Source: Saccharum officinarum (lineage: Eukaryota; Streptophyta; Magnoliopsida; Poales; Poaceae). Taken from it: 64,000 nt of DNA. Made by a program: the position numbers and the translations under genes. The notes beneath the pieces were generated by a model. The model ran no database searches. It saw only the letters and a list, made by a program, of their open reading frames with translations, and had not been told where the DNA came from. The stretch lies in contig CM036201.1 in NCBI GenBank assembly GCA_020631735.1, forward strand, positions 79,398,502 through 79,462,501. The letters run 5' to 3'. The stretch's first letter is position 1. The number at the start of each line of letters is the position of its first letter. This document shows, in pieces, positions 1 to 10,563 of this stretch.

Positions 1-436
1 AACCGGAAGGTTGCTCCACATACACCTCCTCTTGAATGTACCCATTGAGAAATACACTCTTCACATCCATTTGATATAACTTGATATTATGAGCACAAGC
101 ATAGGCAAGTAAGATCCTAATTGCTTCCAATCTTGCAACCGGGGCATAAGTTTCACCAAAGTCAAGACCCTCTATTTGTGTGTAACCTTGAGCCACTAGT
201 CTTGCTTTGTTTCTTACTACTATTCCATCTTGATCTTGCTTGTTGCGAAAGACCCATCTTGTTCCAATGATATTATGATCCTTAGGCCTCTCAACTAGTT
301 CCCATACTTCATTTCTCTTGAAGTTGTTGAGCTCTTCATGCATTGCATTTACCCAATCCAGATCTCTCATTGCTTTATCAATGTCCTTGGGTTCTTCCAT
401 TGACACAAAAGAAGAGTGAGCACAAAATGATGCCAA
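1..436 (-). pseudogene. C1 copy A reverse transcriptase, N-terminal part
   Basis: N-terminal part of a Ty1/copia reverse transcriptase (RVT_2 type), cut at the window edge. The minus strand reads the typical start of the domain: the [11 protein letters not shown] segment, the EVWELVERP block, the GTRWVFRNK motif, and then the DVKSAFLNG block near position 50-60. The YVDD active site would lie outside the window. It is separated from integrase by one in-frame stop at 461-463, so a full polyprotein cannot be made. It matches 14743-15178 in copy B except for rare single-base differences. Confidence 0.85.
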
Positions 437-460
437 TCTTGATCTAGTTTGAACTCCCCT

Positions 461-1666
461 TTATATGTCACCAATGATGGAATCCAATGGATGGTCTCTT
501 GCAATGTTAGTTGGTTGAAGCACTTGGACTTGATTGCTTGGATGTTGATGTTGATCATGAGTTGGAGATGATGAACTAGCCACTTGTTGATCTTGTTGCA
601 CTTGAGATGATGTACTAGCTTGATTTTGCATTAGAGACCCACTAGCTTGTGTAATTGGACTTTGGAGCACTTGATCTTTGTTGTCATCCACATCAATCAC
701 TTGCTTTGGTCTAATATCACCAATATCCATTTCTTTCATAGCATTGGTCAATTGAGTTCCTCTCACATCATCTGAGTTATTTTTCTCATCTTGAGAGCCA
801 TTTGTTTCATCAAACTCAACATCATGAACTTCCTCAAGTAGACCACTAGCTAAATTCCAAACTCTATAAGCTTTGCTAGTAGTGGAGTAACCAAGTAAGA
901 ATCCTTCATCACATTTCTTCTCAAACTTGCTCAATCTAGTGCCCTTCTTCAAGATGTAGCATTTGCAACCAAATACCCAAAAGTATGCAATGTTGGGCTT
1001 TCTTCCATTTAAGATCTCATATGGTGTCTTCTCTAGAAACTTGTGGCAATAGAGGCGGTTGCTATAGAAGCAAGCCGTGTTGATTGCTTCGGCCCAAAAT
1101 GAATGACTCACATTATACTCATTTAACATTGATCTTGCCATATCAATCAAGGTTCTATTCTTCCTCTCAACTAAGCCATTAGATTGAGGTGTATACTTGG
1201 CTGAAAATTGATGTTTGATTTCAAGCTCCTCACATAGCTCATCAACTCTTGTGTTTCTAAACTCACTTCCATTGTCACTTCTTACTTTCTTGATTGTGGT
1301 CTCAAACTCATTTTGCACTCTCTTGATGAACTTCTTGAATATGTCAAATACATCACTCTTGTCCACAAGAAAGAATACCCATGTATATCTAGTGAAATCA
1401 TCCACAATCACAAAGCCATACTTGTTGCCACCAATGCTTGTGTATGTAGTTGGCCCAAATAAATCTATGTGCAACAACTCAAATGCCTTGGAAGTACTCA
1501 TGATGCTTTTCAATGGATGAGTGTTGCCCACTTGCTTTTCGGCTTGACATGCACTACATAGCTTATCCTTCTCAAATGTGACATCCTTCAAGCCTCTAAC
1601 TAAGTCATGCTTCACTAACTTGTTCAATTGTTTCATGCCAACATGACCAAGTCTTCTATGCCATAA
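461..1666 (-). pseudogene. C1 copy A integrase
   Basis: Integrase of the copia polyprotein, which inserts the cDNA into chromosomal DNA. The N-terminal HHCC zinc finger (LWHRRLGH, then CSACQ) begins just above an in-frame TGA at 1664-1666, where relatives have Trp. The catalytic D,D,E triad is visible in HIDLFGP, RSDNGSEF and GLVERKN. The low-complexity Gln/Ser-rich tail is usual for the C-terminal region. The reading frame closes with a TAA at 461-463 where an open frame into reverse transcriptase is expected. Two nonsense changes therefore isolate this domain. The same two stops are in copy B. Confidence 0.88.
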
Positions 1667-2059
1667 TCAACCCATACTTGATTTGGTGAGCAAACATGTT
1701 GAAAGTTGAGTGTCACTAGCATTGAAATCAACCAAGTATAGATTCTCATATCTAAAGCCCTTGAAGATCAAGTTGGAGCCATCAACACTAACTATCTCCA
1801 CATCATCAACACCAAATATGCACTTGAATCCAAGATCACACAATTGAGCAACCGAGAGAAGATTGAAGTTCAACTTTTCAACTAAGAGCACATTGGAAAT
1901 GCTATGATCATTTGAGATTGCAATCCTTCCAAGAGCCTTCACATCACCCTTGCTATTGTCACCAAATGTGATACTATCAATGCCACTATCATTTGATTTG
2001 AGAGAGTTGAACATTCTTGAATCACCGGTCATATGTTGAGAGCACCCACTATCAAGCAC
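1667..2059 (-). pseudogene. C1 copy A aspartic protease
   Basis: Retropepsin-like domain that processes the polyprotein. The active-site motif WVLDSGCSQHMTGD sits at the start of the frame (Asp-Ser-Gly), followed by the LLSVAQLCDLG block common to copia proteases. The frame ends in a TGA before the integrase zinc finger. Upstream, stops between 2060 and 2101 separate it from the gag tail. Identical in layout to 16409-16801. Confidence 0.87.
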
Positions 2060-2101
2060 CCAATGCCTTCCTCCGGCCTTATAATTTACCTACAAAATAA
2101 A

Positions 2102-4298
2102 TTAATGTTTCTTACGTACCCATACTTGTTTGGGTCCTTGGAGGTTAGTAACTAAGCTCTTTGGTACCCAAATGGCCTTCTTCTTTGGACCCACAATTGG
2201 TGTACCAATAAACCTAGCATGCACACCTTTCTCACCCTTGGTAAGCACATAACAAGAATCAAAAGGAATGTAATCCATTTTAGCATGAAACTTGTTGTTG
2301 TTCTTGTTCATTTTATTACAATTAATCTCTAGATGCCCAACTTGCTTGCATCTATTGCAATAACAACCATTGCTCTTCACAAAGCGAGACTTTGGAGTAG
2401 CAAAGGCCGCCTTGCCCTTCTTGGGAGTATAGCCCAAACCCTCTTTGTTAAGAGAACCTTTGGCTACCCAAGCATTTTAGCAAGCGGGCATCCCCACCAT
2501 AGGCATTGCCTAATGCGCGGGTGAGATCATCCACCTCTCTCTTGAGAGTATCATTCTCAACCACAAGTGATGAATCACTAGTAGTGGAGATAGAGTTGGT
2601 TGTGGTGGATGATGATGAGCTACATGAAGCATTAGTAGGACCAACAAATAAAGAATCATCAATAATATCACATGTTAGTCCAATATCACAAGCGACAATC
2701 ACTTGCTCTTCCTTAGCTTCCTTCATGAATTTTTCCAACTTGAGGTCCTTTTCCTTGATGAGCTCAAGTAGAGTGGAGTGGGCTTCCTTAAGCCTAGTGT
2801 GAGCAACTTCAAGGTCCTCGTGGTCTTCCTTTAGACACTCACGAGAGGCTTCTAGCTCATCAAAGGATTTCCTAAGAGCTTTGAGCTCTTGTTCAATTCC
2901 TTTGCACTCCTTACTCTTTTTGAGAGCAACAAGCTCCTCCATCAAGGCATCATTTTCATTGCTCTTGGCAATGAGCTCTTGTTCCAAGATTTTGTATTTC
3001 TTGGTTGTCCTCTTGTAGCCCTTGCTCATTTGATCTATTATGCCCAATAGATCATCCTTGGAGTAGTCCTCATCCTCCTCATCATCACTCCTACAACCAT
3101 CACTAGCACAAGAATCATCATCACTATCATCATATTTTACCTTGGTAGGCTTGGCCATAAGGCATGTCGATGTAGTGTCGAAGATGGATGACTTGTTGGA
3201 GAGGGCGATGCTTGCAATGGCTCCTCGAGTGGTCCTCTCATCATCACTAGAGCTTTCATCATCATCACTATCGGAGTTGTCACTATCCCAAGTGACCACA
3301 TAACCACCACCCTTCTTCTTCTTGTTGATAGTGAAGCTCTTCTTCTCTTTCTTCTCCTTCTTGTCCTTCTTATTCTTCTTCAACTTCAACTCTCCATCAT
3401 GATATCTTTTGTCTTCATAGGGGCACTTTGCCACTACATGATCGGGGCTATTGCAATTGTAGCAAAGCACCTCCTTTGCCTTCATGAAGTCCCTTCTCTT
3501 CCTTGCCCCATATCCTTTCTTCTTCATGAACCTCCCCATCTTGTGCACTAGGAGGGCCATGGTCTCATCGTCGAATGGATCATCATCATCACTCTCTACC
3601 TTGCTCTTGCCCTTAGAAGATGAAGCCTTGAATGCAATGGGCTTCTCTTGCTTGACCTTGGTCTCCTTCTTCTCTTCTACCTCATCTTCATCATCATTGT
3701 ATTGGGCATCGGTCATTATATCTCCAAGCACATTTGTTGGTTTGACCTTGTCCAATCCCTCTCTAAAGATCATTCTTCTCAAGGTGGCAAACTTCTTGGG
3801 TAAGCACATCAAGAACTTGTGTGAGAAGTCCTTGTCCTCAACCTTCTCTCTAAGCCCCTTGAGATCATTGACAATGACTTGGAGCCTATAGAACATCTCT
3901 GGGATGGATTCATCATCCTTCATCTTGAAAGTGGAGAACTTGTCCTTGAGCATATATAGCTTGGCACTTTTTACCATTGAAGTGCCTTCATATGTTTCTT
4001 CAAGCCTTATCCAAATCTCATTTGCCTTTTCAAGATCTTTGATTTGCTCAAATACTTTGTCATCAATGGCACGGTAGATTGTGTCAAGTGCCGCCGTGTT
4101 GCATTGCTTGTTGATGCGGTCATTTGGAGTGAGATTTTCTTCATCAAGAATGATGTATCCTTCTTTTGTCACATCCCAAACCTTCTCATGTATATTGCCT
4201 AGATATTGCTTCATCTTCCTTTTCCAATGATCAAAGGAAGAGATGCTATCAAAGAATGGAGGCTTGCCATTAACATGATTGAACATAACTTGAGCCAT
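2102..4298 (-). pseudogene. C1 copy A gag (two zinc knuckles, coiled coil), frameshifted
   Basis: Nucleocapsid/capsid protein of a Sirevirus-type element. A 616-codon frame (2448-4298) starts MAQVMFNHVNG and holds the UBN2-type gag domain, a CCHC knuckle (C-x2-C-x4-H-x4-C, about residue 277-290), Lys-rich and Asp/Ser-rich stretches, and a predicted coiled coil at about residues 430-525. One base is lost near 2450-2460: the first frame closes after GSQRFS, and the next one (2102-2437) continues with GYTPKKGKAAF and a second CCHC knuckle (CNRCKQVGHLEINC). The start is the first ATG after the PBS. Copy B carries the same frameshift, so it predates the split of the two copies. Confidence 0.88.
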
Positions 4299-4338
4299 CT
4301 TGCACCGAGGTTGTTAAGCCTTGCAAACGGTGACCACG

Positions 4339-4350
4339 GCTCTGATACCA
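4339..4350 (-). other. C1 copy A primer binding site
   Basis: The minus strand reads TGGTATCAGAGC two bases inside the LTR end. This is the usual initiator-methionine tRNA binding site of plant copia elements. Confidence 0.85.
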
Positions 4351-4352
4351 CT

Positions 4353-6154
4353 TGAAAGGTCTTGATGGCTAGAGGGGGGGGTGAATAGCCTTTTAAAATT
4401 TTCTACAATGACAAGCTAAACAAGTTTATCAATATAACAAATAGCGTGATGCGAGTTTTGCTTAGCCTATGAGGTGTTTGCAAACCACCTATCCAATTCA
4501 CAATTCTAGTATATTGGCACTCAATCGCACAAGTCAAACCGAGAAGGAAACTACAACTACAACTAGCAAGCTACACAAAAGAGCTATTCTAGCAAAGCTA
4601 ACTAGCTAGCAAAGATAACTAAGAAAGTAATGCGGAGTTGAGTTAGGAGGGTTTCACCGAGGGGTGAAGTATTGAGCCAACCAATATGATCAACAATGAA
4701 TACCAAGACAATCGAACACCGGGATCAATCAATCACAATATGAAAGTGATAACACGAAGATTTATCCCGAGGTTCACGCGCTTGCCGGCACGCTAGTCCC
4801 CGTTGTGTCCCTCTTCACCACGTGGTTCGGTGGCTAATCGGTCTCACACCGAGCCTCTCAAAAGGCACCACAAGAACCTACCAAATGGCAAAAGGTTGCA
4901 ATGACACGAGCAATTTACTAATGTTGCCTTTGGCGCTTCGCCGAGGTAGGCACAAACCCCTCACAATCACCGGAGATGGCCAAGAATAATCACCAACTCT
5001 TGCCAATGCCTCCAAGCTGCTCCAAACCGTCTAGGTGGCGGCAACCACCAAGAGAAACAAGAATCCCGCAGCAAATCAACCACCAAGTGCCAACTAGATG
5101 CTATCTCACAATGCAAATGCACTTGGATCACTCAATCTCACTTCAAATATGCAAATAAGCAAGAGAGATGAGTGGGAGGGGAGTTGCTTAGCTCAAAGTG
5201 CTCACAAGTATGTCAAATGTCCAAGAGAGAGAGCCTTGAGCCGGCCAACGAGTATTTATAGACGTACCCCTTCGTATATAGCCGTTAGAAACTTAAACAG
5301 CCGAAATCGTGCTGACCGGACGCGCTGGTCCAACTGACCGGACGCGTCGGTCACCCAACGGCTAACTCGTGAAGTACTAACCGGACGCGCTGGTCCAAAC
5401 GACCGGACGCGCCGGTCGCCCAACGGCTAACTACGAAGCAACGACCGGACGCGCTCATCACGCAGACCGGACGCGCTGGTCCCATGAATGACTGGACGCG
5501 CTGGTCAACCTAGAGCAGCGCTCGAACAAAACAGCGACCGGACGCGCTGGAGAACTGACCGGACGCCACAGTGCCCGCGTCCGGTTGGAGTCCAGTAAGC
5601 TCCCTAGACGACCAGACGCATCCGGTCGACCATGACCGGACGCACCGCGCGTCTGATCGACAAACTAAAATTCGCGCAGACACTGGACACTGACCGGACT
5701 CGTCCGGTCAAACAGTGACCGCGTCCGGTCCAGCGTCCGGTCACTCCTGTGACCTCCGTTCGCCTCCGTTTCTTTTCCGACTTCTGGCGTAGTGGAAAAA
5801 AGTCGTTTCAATTCCTCGAAAACGCCTGAATGCATATGATTATGAAATACACACCTAGAGGCACTTAGGAGTTCAATAGCCGCGTCATTCCCCTCTTCAT
5901 AGTATGGCTATCTATCCTATAATGTAACCACACCCACTAGGTGTCTTGGTTACTAAAACACAACCCTTAAGCATATACCTTTGCCTTGATCACGTAGGGT
6001 TGCATCCAAATCCAAGTGTGGCCATCATGATCACCATGTCCATCTTGCCACCAACCTTGGAATGTACTAATCCTCATATGCTACATACAACTTAGGCATA
6101 GGATTAGTACTTAGGCATTGTCACTAATTACCAACACAAAACATAGAGCTTTCA
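4353..6154 (-). repeat. C1 copy A 5' LTR (1802 bp)
   Basis: Bounded by TGAAAG on the left and CTTTCA on the right, so TG...CA on either strand. It carries a dense array of ACCGGACGCG / CGCGTCCGGT palindrome units at about 5290-5750, a TATA box on the minus strand, and an exact 11-bp inverted repeat GTACTAATCCT (6064-6074 and 6100-6110). It abuts the broken gag of C2 on the right, so the junction is an insertion edge. Confidence 0.9.
5253..5260 (-). promoter_or_regulatory. TATA box of the C1 LTR promoter, copy A
   Basis: TATAAATA on the minus strand, just downstream in transcription order of the palindrome array. The same box is at 19994-20001 in copy B. Confidence 0.65.
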
Positions 6155-6960
6155 CCGTCGAACTTGATGCCACTCTTGTTGAGCTTCTTTAGCATCTTGG
6201 TGGTCTTCCTCACCATGAGTGCAAGTGATGCATCATCAATATCACTTTCACTTGAGCTTTCTTGCACCATCATGGCTTGGCCCTTCTTCTTTTTCTTATC
6301 ATGGCTAGCTTTGAAGGCCAAGTCTTTCTTCTTGGAAGATGATGAGCCCTCTTCCGGAGTGATGTGCATGTACATCTCATGTGCATTGATCTTTTCCAAT
6401 ACTTGTGTCGGTGTTGTGGTGGAGAGATCACTTTGGTGAAGCACGGTGACAATGTGACCATACTTCTCAACGGGAAGAACGCTCAAGATCCTCCTTGCAA
6501 CATCCGATTAACTCATTTGAGTGAGCCCAAGAGCATTGAGATCCTCTACAAGAACATTCAATCGAGTATACATGTCATTAGTACTTTCTTTGGGAAGCAT
6601 CTCAAAAGAATTAATTTTCTTTAAAGCAATGTGATAGTGTTCCTCATGCTCACTCTTAGTTCCCTCATGGAGAGCACAAAGGTTTTCCCACAATTCATGA
6701 GCGTTTTTTGCATTATGCACACGATTGAAGATATCCTTGCCTAGGCCCCGGTAGAGTGCATTTTTGGCCTTTGCATTCCACCGGTCGTACTTCTCCTTAT
6801 CACCACTTGGGTTGGCGGGATCCTTGATAGCGGGAAGCCCTTCGGTGGTGGCTCTAAGACACCTAACATCTATGGCTTTGAGGTACGCCTCCATGCGGAT
6901 TTTTCAATATGGAAAATCATCTCCCTCAAAGGTGGGAGGTGGTCCTTCCCCGTTAGACAT
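6155..6960 (-). pseudogene. C2 copy A gag fragment with two in-frame stops
   Basis: The frame starts at the ATG at 6958-6960 (MSNGEGPPPTFEGDDFPY). It then hits a TGA at the place where copia gag proteins have the Trp of the PYWK-x-RM motif. It continues with a UBN2-type gag domain (NALYRGLG, AHELWENLCALHEGT). A second in-frame stop (TAA, just above 6487) precedes the SDVARRILSVLPVEKYG segment, and a Lys-rich and acidic linker follows. At 6155 the frame runs straight into the C1 LTR, so C1 inserted in the gag. The downstream zinc knuckle is not visible. Confidence 0.85.
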
Positions 6961-6999
6961 CTTGCTCTAGGCGGTGAAGCCTAATTTAGGAGCAACTCA

Positions 7000-7011
7000 G
7001 CTCTGATACCA
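7000..7011 (-). other. C2 copy A primer binding site
   Basis: TGGTATCAGAGC on the minus strand, two bases from the LTR edge, as in C1. Confidence 0.82.
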
Positions 7012-7013
7012 AT

Positions 7014-8340
7014 TGAAAGGATCAAGATGCCCAAGAGGGGGGTGAATTGGGCTTTTCTAAAAATTAATTGCAAGAATTAAATCCTACATGTCAAAGTTCA
7101 CCCCTAGTGCCTACTTGTGTTCCTTGTGATTCTACCGGTAAAAATTTTTGCACCCTAAGTTCCAATCCTAGTCTAGCATGGCAATTCTAGGAAAGTAAAC
7201 CAAGCAATGAAAGTAATACGAGAAAGTAAATGCTTGAAAGTAAGGGTAAGGAACACGGCGATGTTTTTCTGAGGCATCGGAGAGTCACCACTCCCCACTA
7301 GTCCTCGTTGGAGCACCCGCGCAAGGTGTAGCTCCCCCTTGATCCACGCAAGGATCAAGTACTCTCTACGGGCTGATTCTTCGACACTCCGTCGTGGTGA
7401 ATCGCCCAAAACCGCTCACAAGATGGAGTTGGGTCATCCACAAGCTCCGCCGGATAATCACCAAACTCCCAATCACCACCAAGCCGTCTAGGTGATGGCA
7501 ATCACCAAGGGTAACAAGCTAGAACTCTCACTTGACCACAACGAGCCTAATGAGAAGATGGATGCACACTTGCTACTCCCTAGTCACTAATGAGGGATTA
7601 TCAAACTTTTATTCTCAAATCACTACCCTCACTAGAGCTCTTGCACTCCCTTGCACTTGAAAGATGTTTCTCAGCTGAACAAATGAGCAAGAGACCTCTA
7701 AAAGAGGTGGAGGGGATGTATTTATACACCCCACAGTCAAATCCAACCGTTACCTGCTAACTCAGCAAAATACGCACTAATCGAACGCGCCAGTCGATGT
7801 GACCGGACATGCCGGCCGAGCATAACGGTCGAAAAACTAAACAACACTGCTGAGTAACCGGACGCACCGATCAGGGGTGACCGGATGCGTCCGATCGTTC
7901 AAGATCCTTACTATACTTTGTCCTGACGCTCGATCGTGTCCGATCAGTGATGACCGGACGCGTTCGGTCAGCAAAGTACCTTACTGGAACGTGACCGAAT
8001 GCGTCCGATCACTTCCCAGTCACGTCCGATTAGATGTTTTACCCTCTGAGACACGTGTCAGTATGATCACCACGTCCGGTCCTCACAAGGACCACGTCCG
8101 GTCAACCGAACTGAAACGTAGTAACTATTAGTACTGACCGGACGCGTCCGGTCGAGACAGAGACCACGTCCGGTCAAGGGAAAAATGGCTCAAACGACTC
8201 TGAAACGCGACACAACTTGAACCAAGTTGCTTCCAACTGAACTTTGAGCTTTTCTTGAGCTACCTAGTGCTAAGTTTGACAAGTGTGCACCACACCTAAA
8301 CAAAAGACTCACCTAGGTCAAGCTACTCGCTCATGCCCCC
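7014..8340 (-). repeat. C2 copy A 5' LTR, interrupted part
   Basis: Begins TGAAAGGATCAAGATGCCC and shares the G-run U5 end (AGAGGGGGG TGAATTG) with C1. It carries its own palindrome array (GACCGGACGCG / CGTCCGGTC, about 7800-8180) and a TATA box at 7719-7726 on the minus strand. It ends at 8340 in CCCCC, where gypsy G1 begins. The rest of this LTR is seen only beyond G1 in copy B (35631-35908). Confidence 0.85.
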
Positions 8341-9462
8341 TATCGGCGTTCGGTCCCGCGGGGGTCCTAAGCCAACGAGTGAGTGCTACGTGTCCCTAAT
8401 CTGGATGGTGATGCAAGGAGAACACACGGGGGTTTATCCTGGTTTGGGCAAAAGAAAGCCCTACGTCCAACGGGGAAGGGAGAGTATTGTATTTTCTTGC
8501 ACCAAGGTGCTTACGTAGGGGTTACAAGCTATGAGAGAGGGAACCGAGCCCAAGTCTTAAAGGAAATGAGAGAGTACAAGGGTGGTTGCTTGAGATGTTG
8601 ATCTGCGGGTTGTGTGCCTTTACTTGCCAGTACTTGGCTTCTGAATTGACGCATTTTTTCATGTCTTGCCCCTTGTAGAGCCCTGGCCTGCCCTTTTATA
8701 GGGTAAGAGGAGGCCGGGACGTCGGGGGTGCCTTGAGGTGAAGTTTTGTTGATCCCTGTAGAGGTGGCTGTAGCGACGTGCCCCAGGAATGGCTAGCCAT
8801 CCCTGGACACCATGGTGACGTCGGGGAGGAGACGGTGAAAAGACCCCGAGCCCTGTGCCACGTCGGCCCTTTCTCCATGCTGACCGATGGTGGGTCGAGG
8901 CCAGGTCGAGGACGGGTCGAGGACGGGTGTGTAAGACAGTGACAAGTTTTCACCTCCTATCCCTCGAGGGTGATTGGTGGCAAGACAATGCGCGGTATGG
9001 TGTGTACAGTGACAGGTTTTCACCTCCCATCCCGGGATGGGCGGTAAAAAGTGAGAACTAACACTGGCATTGCTCCCACGTCGGTCACAACTATAGCCAT
9101 GACGGTAGGAGGTAGCAGGTAGTCGCTTTAAATGCTCTGACTTTTGCCTCAGAGTAGGTGAGTAAGATAGTGCGAGCGATTCGACCCGGGGTCATGCGAG
9201 TTGGAGTTTGCCGATAGTCGAGACGCTTTTATCGGACGGACCTGGTACGAGTCATGACGCGGTCGAGGCATCCCGTCAAGGGGGCCTCGTACGAGTCGGA
9301 GTCGGAGGTTGGTCGAGGCGTCCCATCGAGCCGGCCTCGTGCGAGTCGGAACGTAGTCGAGGTGCATCGTCTGCTGTTTTTTGGCTTTGCTGTGTTTGCG
9401 CATTAGTGTTTCGTTCGTCTTAATCGTTGATTATGGGTACCCCCATACTATTGGTACCGACA
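8341..9462 (-). repeat. G1 copy A 3' LTR (1122 bp)
   Basis: On the minus strand the LTR runs from TGTCGGTACC to CGCCGATA, that is TG...TA rather than TG...CA. It has a TATA box (minus CTATAAAAG, at about 8692-8701). It matches 34487-35625 with many scattered, mainly transition, differences. Confidence 0.88.
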
Positions 9463-10563
9463 GTAGCACCTGAGCCTTTGGGTGAGTGTGAGTCACTCTC
9501 TCAGAGGCTCAGCGGTTAATGAACTGGAGTCATAGCGTCGTAACTTTTCCGGTGGGGGCGCGCGAGCGCACCCGCCGGGTGTAGCCCCCGAGGCCTTGGT
9601 GGAGTATTTGGACTCCTCCAAGGTCTTTTACACACTCTTATTGAGGAACGGTCTCGTATCGTGGCGTGTTCCATGTTTTTTCGTTTGAGTTTTGGTTTTT
9701 TGCGGTCGAGCCCCCGAGCCTCGCACACGTGAGGTCGATCAGAGTCTTGACTGTCTTTTATTGTTCGACCCTCATGCTCCCTTTCTAGAAAAAAGGAGGA
9801 GGGGTGGGGAACATCGTACTACCCTCGTTTGGGCGAGTTCCGACGGTCTTCAGCGAGCTGTTAACGTGGAATTCGAGTGTGAGCCCGTGCTCCATTCGGT
9901 AGGAGTCGGCTAGCGGCCACGAAGGCGCTCTCAAGAATGCCAAAGAGTAGTCGTGTGGATCTCGATTCCTTTCGATAGGATTCAAGGGCTCGACGCCTCC
10001 CTCCGAGGGGATTCCTTCGTCGACCTTCTCTTTTAGCCTCGAATACATCTTGGGGTGCCTCGAGAGCGTGGCTCGAGCCTTGGCCTTGTATGGGCGCATC
10101 CCTAGTTGTCCCTGACTCAGTTACTCGAGGGCAGCTGTCGAACCCTGGTCGAGGGCCAGCTTCTGATCCCTCGAGGTTTATAATTGACCCTGGTCTGGGA
10201 ATATCCGTCCGCGGATCCTTCTCCTGCCCATTTTCGGGCGCGTCTTTTTAGGAGGGGAAGCGAGATCGGCGCGGTAGTGGGAGGCGTGGTGTGACGGTTA
10301 TGGCGTGAATGGCGGCCACGTGCCCATATCTGCGGATTTTGAGGAAATGGTTAGGTGAGGTCATTGAATGCAAAAATTGCTCCTACCTTTTCGTGCGCCC
10401 GCTGGGCTTCCATCGGGGTATAAGAGCAACACCTGGGGGTCCATTTTCCACATAGGCCCTTTGCATTCTCACCCTACCTGCCCTAGATCGCTTTCCTTGC
10501 GCCCTTCGGCCTCCGTCCCGCGCCGCCGCCGTTCTTTCTTGCCCGCACAGTTTTCCGGCGACG
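9463..10563. other. G1 copy A spacer between 3' LTR and antisense ORF, with a plus-strand promoter
   Basis: No convincing coding sequence. Short motifs of the form AGCCCCCGAG recur (for example near 9585 and 9710), as in the 3' regions of Tat elements. The right part looks like a promoter for the plus-strand ORF: a CACGTG G-box at 10317-10322 and TATAAGAG at 10419-10426, 145 bp before the ATG at 10564. Confidence 0.55.

Larger units (their letters stand above)
1..6154 (-). mobile_element. Sirevirus-like Ty1/copia element C1, copy A (cut by the window edge)
   Basis: Minus-strand LTR retrotransposon in the order 5' LTR (right), PBS, gag, protease, integrase and the start of reverse transcriptase, where the window begins. 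PR-IN-RT order is diagnostic of Ty1/copia. A long gag with CCHC knuckles and a coiled coil, a PBS of the TGGTATCAGAGC type and a palindrome-rich LTR point to the Sirevirus group. It is about 99.8 percent identical to copy B (14743-20895), judging from a handful of residue changes, for example integrase Trp/Arg in the AYF-VFG motif. It interrupts the gag of element C2. The two copies are probably the same locus assembled twice. Confidence 0.88.
6155..8340 (-). mobile_element. Copia element C2, copy A: gag remnant plus part of the 5' LTR
   Basis: Second Sirevirus-like element, cut on the left by C1 and on the right by gypsy element G1. What remains is the N-terminal half of gag, the PBS and 1.33 kb of LTR. 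Its pol and 3' LTR would lie left of C1, outside the window. Confidence 0.85.

Noticed and set aside
3484..3891. Ser/Leu-rich plus-strand frame (135 codons)
   Set aside because: Mirror of the Lys/Asp/Glu-rich gag on the minus strand.
5290..5750. CRISPR-like array of GACCGGACGCG units
   Set aside because: Units are palindromic, irregularly spaced and in both orientations inside an LTR of a plant retrotransposon; no cas genes, no constant repeat-spacer pattern.
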